This document shows positions 1 through 7,384 of a DNA stretch of 64,000 nucleotides, in pieces (the first letter of the stretch is position 1; every line of letters starts with the position of its first letter). Under the pieces are notes generated by a model that searched no databases, had not been told where the DNA came from, and was given only the letters and a program-made list of their open reading frames with translations. The position numbers and the translations under genes are program-made. This DNA comes from Rhodomicrobium vannielii ATCC 17100 (GTDB lineage Bacteria; Pseudomonadota; Alphaproteobacteria; Rhizobiales; Rhodomicrobiaceae): assembly GCF_000166055.1 (NCBI RefSeq), contig NC_014664.1, forward strand, positions 1,866,001 to 1,930,000, read 5' to 3'.

Positions 1-461
1 ACGGCCTCGGCTATCCCGACTTTCCGCGCGCGCAGATGCTCGCCGTCGAAAAGCTCTGCCACGACATCGTTTCGCGCAACAAGATTGCGCCGCGTCACGT
101 GCTCGCCCATTCGGATATCGCGCCCGCCCGCAAGGACGACCCCGGCGAGAAGTTCAATTGGGCATGGCTGGCGCTTGGCGGCATCGGCCACTGGGTCGAG
201 CCAGCGCCGATTGTGGAAGGCGACGCGCTCGACACGGGATCGTGCGGCGCTGCCGTTCGCGAGTTGCAAAAGAAGCTCGCGGCCTATGGCTACGGCATCG
301 ACGTCACGGGCGCGTACGATGACGCCACGCGGATCGTGGTGAGGGCGTTTCAGCGCCATTTCCGGCCCGCGCTTGTGGACGGGCGCGCGGACCCATCGAC
401 GCTGAAGACGCTCGATGCGCTGCTAGAGGCGCTGCCGGAAACCGACGCACGCTCTTTTTAA
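1..461 (+). CDS. N-acetylmuramoyl-L-alanine amidase (AmpD-like) with peptidoglycan-binding domain, C-terminal part
   Basis: The reading frame is open from the first full codon at position 3, so the N-terminus lies outside the window. The visible part starts inside an amidase_2 domain. The motif HSDIAPARKDDPGEKFNW carries the late His and Asp/Lys residues that bind zinc or act in catalysis in AmpD-type amidases. A peptidoglycan-binding (PG_binding_1) repeat of about 60 residues follows (VRELQKKLAAYGYGIDVTG...). The protein should cleave the amide bond between MurNAc and the stem peptide. AmpD itself is cytoplasmic and works in muropeptide recycling, but the added wall-binding domain and the unseen N-terminus leave a periplasmic amidase possible. 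Confidence 0.88.
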   Translation, partial: GLGYPDFPRAQMLAVEKLCHDIVSRNKIAPRHVLAHSDIAPARKDDPGEKFNWAWLALGGIGHWVEPAPIVEGDALDTGSCGAAVRELQKKLAAYGYGIDVTGAYDDATRIVVRAFQRHFRPALVDGRADPSTLKTLDALLEALPETDARSF

Positions 462-582
462 TAAGGGTGCGCGGTCCGGCTGAGCAGCCTCGTGCAACCA
501 ACCTGTGGCCGAAACGCCGCATCCCGGGCGGAAATTCCCGTGGCCCGTTGAGGCGTTAGCCGCTCCGGGCTATGAATGCCGG

Positions 583-1086
583 ATGATTATTCCGCGCAAA
601 TTGCCCTTAAAGGTAGCATTCGGCCTCGTCCTTGCGATCGTCGTGGATTCCGCTATCCAGATTTTCTGGAAGACGGCGGTGCTCGATCTGCCGGACGACG
701 CCTCGTTTTTCGCGATCTTCAAGGAGCCGCTGTTCCTCGTCGTCATCACGATCATGACCCTCCAGTTCTTCAACTGGATGGTCGTGCTAGCCAACGCTGA
801 TCTGAGCTTCGCGCAGCCGGTGACGGCGCTGAGCTATGTTTGCGTTGCAGTCATGTCAGCGATCTTTCTGCGGGAATCCGTTGACGTCGTGCAGATGCTC
901 GGCATCGCCCTCGTGATTGCGGGCGTCTACTTCATCAGCCGCACCGATCACCTCACGAAGCGCGCCGAGCCGGAGGCGGACCTCATCGCCGAGCGCGCCG
1001 AGCATTTGGTGGTGCGTCCCGTCGCGATCCTGCCCGCGCCGAAGTTGGCTCCGGCTGCTCCCAAGCTGAAAAGTCACGCAGCTTGA
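583..1086 (+). CDS. Small EamA/DMT-superfamily membrane transporter
   Basis: A protein of 167 residues with four hydrophobic segments spread over residues 10-130, in the style of small DMT/EamA half-transporters. The segment LSYVCVAVMSAIFLRESVDVVQMLGIALVIAGVYFI is the usual EamA end, where a conserved Glu in the loop precedes the last helix. A charged tail of about 40 residues rich in Ala, Glu and Lys follows. The ATG at 583 is preferred over a start at 505 because the 26 extra residues would add a non-membrane leader. The substrate cannot be read from sequence. It may act as a homodimer or with a second half-transporter outside the window (inference). Confidence 0.7.
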   Translation: MIIPRKLPLKVAFGLVLAIVVDSAIQIFWKTAVLDLPDDASFFAIFKEPLFLVVITIMTLQFFNWMVVLANADLSFAQPVTALSYVCVAVMSAIFLRESVDVVQMLGIALVIAGVYFISRTDHLTKRAEPEADLIAERAEHLVVRPVAILPAPKLAPAAPKLKSHAA

Positions 1087-1188
1087 CGCGCTTCTGGCTT
1101 CGTTGAATGCGGATAAAGCAGCGCGCGTCCTTTGCGTTTCGCTAACGGCGAACGATATGGAGACGATCCAAGGGGCGCGGAGGTTTGC

Positions 1189-1674
1189 ATGGAACGGAAT
1201 GTGGGCGGGAAACTGCTGATTAGCGCGGTGCTGGCGCTAACGGCGCTGGCGGGCGGTGCTGCTCGCGCCGACGATATCGGCTGCATCAGCACGGCATTCC
1301 GCCTCATCGGCAAGAACGACAAGGTGTGCGTCAGCGCGTTCGACGACCCGAAAGTGCCCGGCGTGGCCTGCCATATCGCGCAGGCGAAGACCGGCGGCCT
1401 CGGCGGCACGATCGGACTCGCGGAAGATCCGAGCCGCTTCTCCATCGCGTGTCGTCAGGTCGGCCCGATCACGGTCGATATCGGCAAGCTCGGCGAGAAC
1501 GAGGAAGTCTATTCCGACCGCACCTCCATCTTTTTCAAGAAGACGCACGTTTACCGGACCGTAGACAAGAAGCGGAACACGCTTGTTTATGTGGCCATCA
1601 GCGACAAGCTGATCGAGGGATCGCCTCAGAACTCGATTTCCACGGTGCCGGTCATGCCTTGGGCGGCGCGATAG
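1189..1674 (+). CDS. creA: CreA family periplasmic protein
   Basis: A 161-residue exported protein. A signal peptide (ISAVLALTALAGGAARA) precedes the mature start at DDIGCISTAFRLIG, which is the typical beginning of the CreA family. Conserved family features are the DPKVPGVACH segment, a second Cys (IACRQ) and the SRTS/FFKKTHVYRT block before the end. The start at ATG 1189 puts the signal peptide at the N-terminus; an upstream in-frame ATG at 1132 would bury it. The molecular role of CreA is not established. In enterobacteria it neighbours the creBCD genes, which are absent here. Confidence 0.88.
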   Translation: MERNVGGKLLISAVLALTALAGGAARADDIGCISTAFRLIGKNDKVCVSAFDDPKVPGVACHIAQAKTGGLGGTIGLAEDPSRFSIACRQVGPITVDIGKLGENEEVYSDRTSIFFKKTHVYRTVDKKRNTLVYVAISDKLIEGSPQNSISTVPVMPWAAR

Positions 1675-1726
1675 ATCGGCCGAAATCGGGCTCGATTTGC
1701 GCAGTGAGGAAAGGTCCCCGCGTGGG

Positions 1727-2188
1727 CTAGGCGCTGCCGGGCGGGCGATGCTCGTCTTTGTTATTCTGCGGAACGAGCAGGCGTTCGAGCCGCTTGCCGA
1801 GCGCGAGGATCAGCGCGACCAGCACGGCGGCGGTGACGACAATTGGCCATGCGCCGAGCCCGCACGCCATCCCGATGCATGCGGTGAACCAGATGGCGGC
1901 GGCGGTGGTAAGCCCCCGAACCTTGTCGCCAGAATCGCGGCGAAGGATCACGCCCGCCCCAAGAAAGCCGATGCCGGTGAGCACGCCCTGAATAACCCGG
2001 CTCGATGCATCCGCCTGAACGCCGGAGGGATGCTCGCTCAAAAGCACCGCCAGCGCCGAGCCGAGCGCCACGATGGAGAGCGTGCGGACGCCGGTCGGCT
2101 TGCCGCGCGCTTCACGGTCGAGGCCGATGGCCGCACCCACCGCAGCGGCAGCGGTGAGGCGCAGGACGGCATCGGGCCAATCAATCAT
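1727..2188 (-). CDS. MgtC/SapB family membrane protein
   Basis: A 153-residue membrane protein. The N-terminal MgtC signature is clear: a helix with AAAVGAAIGLDREARGKPTGVRT, then LSIVALGSAL, and GVLTGIGFLGAGVILR in the next helices. The C-terminal ACT-like domain of full MgtC is missing, as in the short SapB/MgtC-like branch. MgtC homologues are tied to magnesium limitation and inhibition of ATP synthase in pathogens; for the short form the role is unclear. The start is set at ATG 2188 because GGAGG lies just upstream; a longer frame to 2431 reads through non-membrane sequence. No Mg-responsive leader is evident upstream. Confidence 0.85.
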   Translation of the reverse strand: MIDWPDAVLRLTAAAAVGAAIGLDREARGKPTGVRTLSIVALGSALAVLLSEHPSGVQADASSRVIQGVLTGIGFLGAGVILRRDSGDKVRGLTTAAAIWFTACIGMACGLGAWPIVVTAAVLVALILALGKRLERLLVPQNNKDEHRPPGSA

Positions 2189-2443
2189 GCGAACCTCCAC
2201 GGGAGCGGCTGGAAAAAGACAGTGCTCGCGCCACGACTGCGGGCGGGACGGCAAAACGCGGTCCCGCAAAGAGTTCCGTACCCGGAGTCGAATTGCCGCG
2301 CATGAGACGGCCGGCGATTGCACTCCGCCTGACGAAACGAGGCATTCGGAACGCGAGAAGGACGGCAGAGCATCGCGCCGCGTAAAGCCGAGTTTGCGCC
2401 CAGCGTGAGACATTGACGGCTTGCCGCCCAAGCGCGAAGCCCC

Positions 2444-3064
2444 TCAAGGCGTTCGCGTCTCTCGTTCGATCGGCTCGCCACGCTGTCGAGGTGCGACCGC
2501 GAAGGCGTCGTAGAGCCGAACGGCCGCCGCCGCCGCTTCCGCACGCCCGCCAGGAACGACTCGTCGGGCTTGAAAACGCCGCTGTAGCCCGGATCGAGAA
2601 GGGCAACGAGCCGCAGCACCGCCGCGCGATCCTCCGCGCACAGACCTTTCAGCACGTAGCTCACGCCCGCGATCTCGCGCCGCTGCCTCTCGCCGAACGG
2701 CACGCGGCCGCCCGATGGCGGCGAGCGCACCTCCGATCTGAGGTAATTGACCGCACCGGCATTTGAGAGCGGCGATGCAGGACGATAGCCGTTCTAGCGC
2801 TTGCGCCTCGCGGTCGGAGAGCGCGCGGTCCAGCACGGTCAAGCGGCGGCGAAGGGAGCGGATGCGCACGGCTTCCGGCTTTCCCGCCGCGTCTTCGAGG
2901 ATCGCAAGCCGCATTTCGTGCGGGGTCAGGATCGGCCGGGCCCGGTGGCGTGCGACGACGGGGGCGCCGGGCGGTGTCAGCACATCGCGCGTGAACGCGG
3001 TATGCTGGCGACGCCAGGGCGACGGGCCGTCGGAAAGGTCGCGGCGGCTTTTCGCTTCTGTCAT
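2444..3064 (-). pseudogene. Frameshifted hypothetical gene downstream of the GcrA-like regulator
   Basis: The gene starts at ATG 3064, sharing an ATGA overlap with the stop of the upstream GcrA-like gene, so the two were translationally coupled. The first part (MTEAKSRRDLSDG... to ...LSSCIAALK) is in one frame. Near 2765 sensible coding moves to another frame (AGAVNYLRSEVRS ... VLKGLCAEDRAAVLRLVALLDPGY ... DESFLAG). Near 2545 it returns to the first frame (AEAAAAAVRLYDAFAVAPRQRGEP) and stops at 2444. All three segments show high GC at codon third positions, which argues that they once formed one protein. The family was not recognised. One extra base and one missing base would explain it, as real decay or as two sequencing errors. 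Confidence 0.5.
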
Positions 3065-3579
3065 GCGCCCCTCGGTTCTTCCTGACGCTGGAAAGCCAGC
3101 TGCCAATGTTTCTTGCAGTACGAGCGGCCGGGTTCGGCCTTGCATCCGCAGAACGAAAAATCCGGCTCCGCGGGATCGCCAAGCGGCCAGCGGCACGCGC
3201 CGTCGGGCAGATGCTCCAGCGCCGCAGCTCCGTAAATCGCGGAGGGGCCTGCGACCGAGCGCCGGACGATGAGACCGCCGTCTTGCGGCTCGTCCCGCCG
3301 GGCATGTTCGCGCAACACGCGCAGGCTGATGCCATTGCGGCGAAGGAGAGAGCGCAGCGCCTTTGGATTGACGCCGAGAGTTCTCGCGATATCGCTTGTC
3401 CTGAGTGTCGCGAGGGCTGCAATGATTTCGGTCAGGTCGCCCGTCGTCCAGCGCCGCCGTCCGTGGATCGGTTGGGGCGCAGGTTGCGACAAACGCGAGA
3501 GAGCAAGGGCAGGAAGGGCCTGGGAGGCGGCCTGCATCGCTCCAGCGCGTGGGAGGCGAAGCGGGGTAAGATTACACAT
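3061..3579 (-). CDS. GcrA-like transcriptional regulator with atypical N-terminal HTH
   Basis: The C-terminus carries the GcrA signature: CRWPLGDPAEPDFSFCG, then SYCKKH. In GcrA this region binds the housekeeping sigma factor, and the protein activates promoters carrying methylated GANTC sites. The N-terminal half differs from standard GcrA, which begins MSWT and holds a short HTH. Here a proline-rich leader precedes RRRWTTGDLTEIIAALATLRTSDIARTLGVNPKALRSLLRRNG, a helix-turn-helix. It is therefore a paralogue rather than the cell's main GcrA. The start is uncertain: 3627, 3579 and 3537 are all possible and none has a strong ribosome binding site; 3627 would overlap an operator. It diverges from a split phage-type repressor and overlaps the next gene by 4 bases. 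Confidence 0.65.
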   Translation of the reverse strand: MCNLTPLRLPRAGAMQAASQALPALALSRLSQPAPQPIHGRRRWTTGDLTEIIAALATLRTSDIARTLGVNPKALRSLLRRNGISLRVLREHARRDEPQDGGLIVRRSVAGPSAIYGAAALEHLPDGACRWPLGDPAEPDFSFCGCKAEPGRSYCKKHWQLAFQRQEEPRGA

Positions 3580-3620
3580 CTGAGGGCACAAGAAAGAGTG
3601 AACGCTTCTGTGTGGAAACA

Positions 3621-3635
3621 TACACAAAACGTGTA
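3621..3635. promoter_or_regulatory. Operator 1, TACAC-N5-GTGTA palindrome
   Basis: Perfect inverted repeat TACACAAAACGTGTA, upstream of the GcrA-like gene and 246 bases from the divergent repressor start. Half-sites are identical to those at 3851-3865, with the same 5-base spacer. The spacing of one helical turn between half-site centres fits an XRE-type dimer. Inference: binding site for the repressor encoded at 3881. Confidence 0.6.
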
Positions 3636-3850
3636 AAATTATCGTAAGTGCTAATCTGTTTTGGAATAAGAGCGGCGGTGCCCCTACCCTACGGAAGAGG
3701 CGCCTATGGAAAAAAGTTCATGTTGGAATTGATGTTAAGGGGAGCGGCAAGCCGCCGCCTGATCGCTATGCAAGCGTGTTGCATCACAAAGACCTGCGAA
3801 TCAGATCAAACTCTTACGTTCCCTCACCATGTCACGTTCGGCAGACGTGT
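3636..3850. other. Divergent intergenic region between the two operators
   Basis: About 215 bases, more AT-rich than the surroundings, with no supported gene. It should hold the promoters of the leftward GcrA-like gene and the rightward repressor gene. A short open frame at 3648-3866 has no family likeness and ends inside operator 2. Confidence 0.45.
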
Positions 3851-3865
3851 TACACAATACGTGTA
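3851..3865. promoter_or_regulatory. Operator 2, TACAC-N5-GTGTA palindrome
   Basis: Perfect inverted repeat TACACAATACGTGTA ending 15 bases before the ATG of the XRE gene at 3881. At this distance it would overlap the transcription start or the ribosome binding region, which suits autorepression. A further partial half-site (ACGTGT) lies directly upstream at 3845-3850. Confidence 0.6.
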
Positions 3866-3880
3866 GGTAGGCAAAGTTAG

Positions 3881-4135
3881 ATGCGAGATTGGACCCCGGA
3901 CGAACTCAAATCGATTGCGGATCGCCTTCGGCGAGCGCGCATCGATGCTGGGTATGACAAGGCAAGCGACGCGGTCCGCAAATTCGGCTGGGGCTATAGC
4001 CGCTACATGAATTATGAGAACGGCGAGCGTGCGGTTCCGCCGAAACAGGCCATCCTGTTTGCTGCCGCATTTGGCGTCACGGTCGATTATATATATTTCG
4101 GAAAAGGTTCTGTTTTAAATAAGGCTGAGGGGTGA
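3881..4135 (+). CDS. XRE-family DNA-binding half of a split CI-like repressor
   Basis: An 84-residue protein. Residues 8-70 form an HTH_XRE fold (LKSIADRLRRARIDAGYDKASDAVRKFGWGYSRYMNYENGERAVPPKQAILFAAAFGVTVDYIYFG). The ending VDYIYFGKG is the normal link to the C-terminal domain in CI/LexA-like phage repressors, but here the frame stops and the next gene starts in a 4-base GTGA overlap. Operator 2 lies immediately upstream. Together with the next gene the total length (84+162) equals a usual one-chain repressor, so the two products probably work together as a split repressor (inference). Confidence 0.75.
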   Translation: MRDWTPDELKSIADRLRRARIDAGYDKASDAVRKFGWGYSRYMNYENGERAVPPKQAILFAAAFGVTVDYIYFGKGSVLNKAEG

Positions 4136-4620
4136 AGGCGTTATCGTCTCCAACGATCCGGCACATACCCTTGCTAGCGCTCGATAACATGGATGAACTG
4201 AAACGTATCGCTGAAGGCTCCGAGCCCGTATCCTCCCTTGCCATGCCTGTCTTTGGCGAGGAGGGGTTGCCCGGCCGTTGCGTCTTCATCGACATCCGCG
4301 ACAAGTCGATGTCGCACCCTTATGAACGTGTCTCCTTCGAGCCGGGCGACAAGGCGCTGATCGACCTCGATGCGAAGCCATCGCCGTCGGATTTTGTGCT
4401 GGCGCTCGTGCCCGAGGAGCAAACCGCCCTGTTTCGTCTCTATCGCGAGGTTGGGCGCGCGGAGGACGGCTCGATCATCATCGATCTCGTGCCCCTGAAC
4501 CCCAACTTTCGCACGATCCGCATTTCCAGCATTTCGCCCGGCCAGATCATCGGGGTGTGCCGCAGCATCCATCGCGTTTTCGATCTCTCAACGCCGACGC
4601 AGCGGCCGCGCCTCGGGTGA
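4132..4620 (+). CDS. S24/LexA-like C-terminal half of a split CI-like repressor, probably not self-cleaving
   Basis: A 162-residue protein starting with GTG inside the stop of the XRE gene. It resembles the S24 peptidase/dimerisation domain of phage repressors: FIDIRDKSMSHP (in place of the usual GDSM/GNSM catalytic segment), FEPGDKALIDLDAKPSPSDFVLALV, an LFRLYRE strand, then LVPLNPNFRTIRI and GQIIGVCRSIHR. The candidate nucleophile Ser59 is kept. The general-base Lys, normally in a V-K-R-L strand, appears to be Phe101. Without it SOS-type self-cleavage is unlikely, so the domain may serve only for dimerisation or ligand sensing. Ala-Gly cleavage sequence was not found. The separation from the HTH may release repression by a different route (inference). 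Confidence 0.65.
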   Translation: MKALSSPTIRHIPLLALDNMDELKRIAEGSEPVSSLAMPVFGEEGLPGRCVFIDIRDKSMSHPYERVSFEPGDKALIDLDAKPSPSDFVLALVPEEQTALFRLYREVGRAEDGSIIIDLVPLNPNFRTIRISSISPGQIIGVCRSIHRVFDLSTPTQRPRLG

Positions 4621-4735
4621 GCGTGAGGATCTTCCGCCGCGACCCGTTCCGAGAACGGTGGGCAAAAGCCGAGCGGCGCGCTTGAAAAGCAGCGCCGGGC
4701 ACTATATGGCGGAGTCCACTGCGGCAGGCGAGCAC

Positions 4736-5272
4736 ATGAACCACGACACCTATCCCGACACCTACATCGCGAGCATCCTTCACGATGCGAAGACTTTCGC
4801 CATGATCGGCGCGAGCGCGAACACCGTTCGCCCGAGTTTTTTCGTGCTGAAATATCTGCTCGCGAAAGGCTATCGGGTGTTCCCGATCAATCCGGGACAC
4901 GCGGGCGGGGAAATCCTCGGTCAGAAAGTTTTCGCCAGCCTCGCCGATCTGAGCGAGCCGGTGGACGTGGTCGAAGTCTTCCGCAGTTCGGGCGCCGCGC
5001 AAGGCATCGTGGAAGAAACGATCGCGCTGAAAGACAAGCTTTCGATCAAGGTCATCTGGATGCAACTCGGCGTGCGCAATGACGAGGCCTCCCGGCTCGC
5101 AGAGAAGGAAGGGATCAAGGTCGTCATGAACCGCTGCCCGAAGATCGAATATGGCAGGCTGTCGGGCGAAATCGGCTGGGTGGGCGTCAATAACAACCGC
5201 ATCTCAAGCCGGAAACCCCTCATCCTCGGCAAGGGCTACCAGCAGCTTTCCATCCGCCCCGACAAATCGTAA
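4736..5272 (+). CDS. CoA-binding domain protein (YccU type)
   Basis: A 178-residue protein with the CoA_binding_2 Rossmann fold: FAMIGASANTVRPSFFVLKYLLAKGYRVFPINPG, then VDVVEVFRSSGAAQGIVEE and KVIWMQLGVRNDEASRLAEKEGIKVVMNRCPKIE. The last Cys-Pro block is a family hallmark. Homologues bind CoA but have no assigned reaction. ATG 4736 was chosen because the family begins a few residues before this and a purine-rich GGCGAG lies upstream; an ATG at 4706 is the alternative. It leads a likely operon with the next two genes (gaps of 9 and 11 bases). Confidence 0.85.
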   Translation: MNHDTYPDTYIASILHDAKTFAMIGASANTVRPSFFVLKYLLAKGYRVFPINPGHAGGEILGQKVFASLADLSEPVDVVEVFRSSGAAQGIVEETIALKDKLSIKVIWMQLGVRNDEASRLAEKEGIKVVMNRCPKIEYGRLSGEIGWVGVNNNRISSRKPLILGKGYQQLSIRPDKS

Positions 5273-5281
5273 AACGGCTGC

Positions 5282-6403
5282 ATGCCGTCTGACGCTTCCG
5301 ATTCTGGCTTGACGCCGCTCGCGCTGAAACTTCGCCGCGACATTGCAGAGCGTGGGCCGATCCCGCTTCACGATTATATGGAAGCGTGCCTTTACGACCT
5401 CCAGCACGGCTATTACCGCAAGCGCGATCCGCTCGGACGCGGGGGAGACTTCATCACCGCGCCTGAAATCTCGCAGGTTTTCGGCGAGTTGATCGGCCTC
5501 TGGGCGGCGCAAGTCTGGATGCAGATGGGCCAGCCGCAATCGGTGTGCCTCGTCGAGCTTGGGCCGGGACGCGGTACGCTCATGGCGGATGCGCTTCGTG
5601 CCGCCCGCGTTATGCCCGGCTTCTTGCAGAGCATCGCGGTGCATCTCGTGGAAAGCTCCGAGGTGCTGCGCGAGGCGCAGAAGGCGACGCTCGCGGGCGT
5701 TCCCGTTCCGATCCAATGGCATGGCGACATGGGCGAAGTGCCGAGCGGCCCCGCCATCGTCATCGCGAACGAATTTTTCGACTGCCTGCCCGTTCGCCAG
5801 TTCGCATTCGACGGCGCGGCCGAGGTGTGGCGCGAGCGCGTTGTGGCTTTCGAGGATGGCGCTTTCCATCTCGCGACATCGGCCGACGTTGCGCAGCCGC
5901 CGCTGACAGCCGCCTCTTATGGTGAACCGCGCGACGGCGATATCCTCGAACACTGCCCCGGCGTCGGGCCGCTTCTCGCCAAATTCGCGGCGCGCGCGGG
6001 AGACGCTCCGCTTGCGGCGCTCGTCATCGATTACGGCTACGCGAAACCGGCCTTCGGTGAGACATTGCAGGCCGTGCGCCGTCACAAGTTCGCCGGGCTG
6101 TTCGACGCGCCGGGCGAGACAGACCTCACCGCGCATGTGGACTTCTCACGGCTCGCGCGGCTTGCGGAGGAAGCGAGCTTCGTCGTCTTCGGGCCAATGG
6201 CGATGGGCGAATGGCTTCTGCGTCTCGGCGTCGAGGCGCGCGCGAACCAGCTGCTTGCCAGCACTTCGGCGGAGGAGGCGCGCGCCATCGCGCAGAGCAT
6301 CGCTCGGCTCGTCGATCCGGCGCAGATGGGGGCGCTTTTCAAGATCCTTTCATGGACGCGTGGCATATCGGAGCCACCGCCGCCTTTCGGCGAGCACGTT
6401 TAA
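5282..6403 (+). CDS. SAM-dependent methyltransferase, NDUFAF7/MidA family
   Basis: A 373-residue class I methyltransferase. Family blocks include residues 30-75 (HDYMEACLYDLQHGYYRKRDPLGRGGDFITAPEISQVFGELIG) and the SAM-binding VELGPGRGTLMADALR at 91-106, followed by IVIANEFFDCLPVRQF and ALVIDYGYAKP. In mitochondria NDUFAF7 dimethylates an arginine of the complex I subunit NDUFS2 (NuoD in bacteria) early in assembly. A bacterial role in complex I maturation is inferred by homology. It sits 9 bases after the CoA-binding gene and 11 before pgeF, an order common in alphaproteobacteria. Confidence 0.9.
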   Translation: MPSDASDSGLTPLALKLRRDIAERGPIPLHDYMEACLYDLQHGYYRKRDPLGRGGDFITAPEISQVFGELIGLWAAQVWMQMGQPQSVCLVELGPGRGTLMADALRAARVMPGFLQSIAVHLVESSEVLREAQKATLAGVPVPIQWHGDMGEVPSGPAIVIANEFFDCLPVRQFAFDGAAEVWRERVVAFEDGAFHLATSADVAQPPLTAASYGEPRDGDILEHCPGVGPLLAKFAARAGDAPLAALVIDYGYAKPAFGETLQAVRRHKFAGLFDAPGETDLTAHVDFSRLARLAEEASFVVFGPMAMGEWLLRLGVEARANQLLASTSAEEARAIAQSIARLVDPAQMGALFKILSWTRGISEPPPPFGEHV

Positions 6404-6414
6404 GGAGGCAGACG

Positions 6415-7191
6415 GTGGCTGAGGCAGTGACATTCAAGGCGGCGGAGGGGCTTTCGGTCCCGAGCATCCGGCACGGCTTCTTTCTGCGCACGGGCGGCGT
6501 GTCCGAGGGCATCTATGCCTCGCTCAATTGCGGGCGCGGCTCCCGCGACCGGCGCGAGGCCGTCGATGAAAATCGGGCGCGTGTTGCCATGGTGCTCGGC
6601 GTCTCGCCCGCATCGCTGATCGGGCCTTATCAGATCCATTCGCCGAAAGCGGTGATCGCGCACGAGCCGTGGGAGCCGGGTGACGCACCGCAGGCCGACG
6701 CCGTCGTGACCGCAACGCCGGGGCTTGCGATGAGCGTGCTCACGGCCGATTGCGCGCCCGTTCTTCTGGCCGATGCGGAGGCAGGCGTCGTCGCCGCGGC
6801 GCATGCGGGCTGGAAGGGTGCGAAGGCGGGTGTGCTCGAAGCCGCCATCGAGGCCATGGAGAGCCTCGGCGCGAAGGCGTCGCGCATCTCAGCCGCAATC
6901 GGCCCCGCCATCTCGCAACGCGCGTATGAGGTCGGGCCGGAATTTCGCGCGGCGTTCACCGAAGGGGCACCGGAGAACGACAAGTATTTCTCGGATGCGT
7001 TCGGACCACGCCCGCATTTCAACTTATCCGCCTATGTGCTGGATAGACTTGTCTCGGCGGGAGTGAAATCGGCGGAAGACATCGGCGTCTGCACGCACGA
7101 AAACGAATCGATTCTCTTCAGTTACCGACGCACTTGCTTGCGCTCCCAACCGGATTACGGACGCCAAATTTCCGCCATTGTGGTCGGGTGA
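6415..7191 (+). CDS. pgeF: PgeF, laccase-domain purine nucleoside phosphorylase/peptidoglycan editing factor
   Basis: A 258-residue member of the YfiH (Cu-oxidase_4) family. The active-site residues are present: Q73-x-H75, the ADC113 motif, HAGWKG at 130-135 and the terminal CTHENES...FSYRR block. Homologues act on nucleosides, and YfiH removes wrong amino acids from the muropeptide stem (peptidoglycan editing). A GTG start at 6415 is chosen because AAGGAGG ends 6 bases upstream (6402-6408). Earlier ATGs in the same frame lie inside the upstream methyltransferase gene, whose stop is at 6403. Confidence 0.9.
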   Translation: MAEAVTFKAAEGLSVPSIRHGFFLRTGGVSEGIYASLNCGRGSRDRREAVDENRARVAMVLGVSPASLIGPYQIHSPKAVIAHEPWEPGDAPQADAVVTATPGLAMSVLTADCAPVLLADAEAGVVAAAHAGWKGAKAGVLEAAIEAMESLGAKASRISAAIGPAISQRAYEVGPEFRAAFTEGAPENDKYFSDAFGPRPHFNLSAYVLDRLVSAGVKSAEDIGVCTHENESILFSYRRTCLRSQPDYGRQISAIVVG

Positions 7192-7384
7192 TGTGGATAA
7201 CTAGGGGGTCTATACCCGATATTAACGTGTTTTTGTGTCGCTTCGCCGCTTTGGACCGCGTGGTTCTGGACGCGTTTTGCGGCGGCGGCTAAATTTCCTT
7301 CGTTATAAAGATTCGGCGGAATTATAGGTGCCGGTATAGTCAAGTACCGCCGTTCCTGAAGCAAAAAAGCAAGGAGTGGAGAAA

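Noticed and set aside
3648-3866. 72-residue plus-strand frame between the operators
   Set aside because: It ends in operator 2, has no ribosome site and no family; the region is better explained as a divergent promoter region.
5204-6136. 310-residue open frame on the minus strand
   Set aside because: Antisense to the NDUFAF7-like gene, which has clear motifs; the reverse translation is His/Arg-rich noise.
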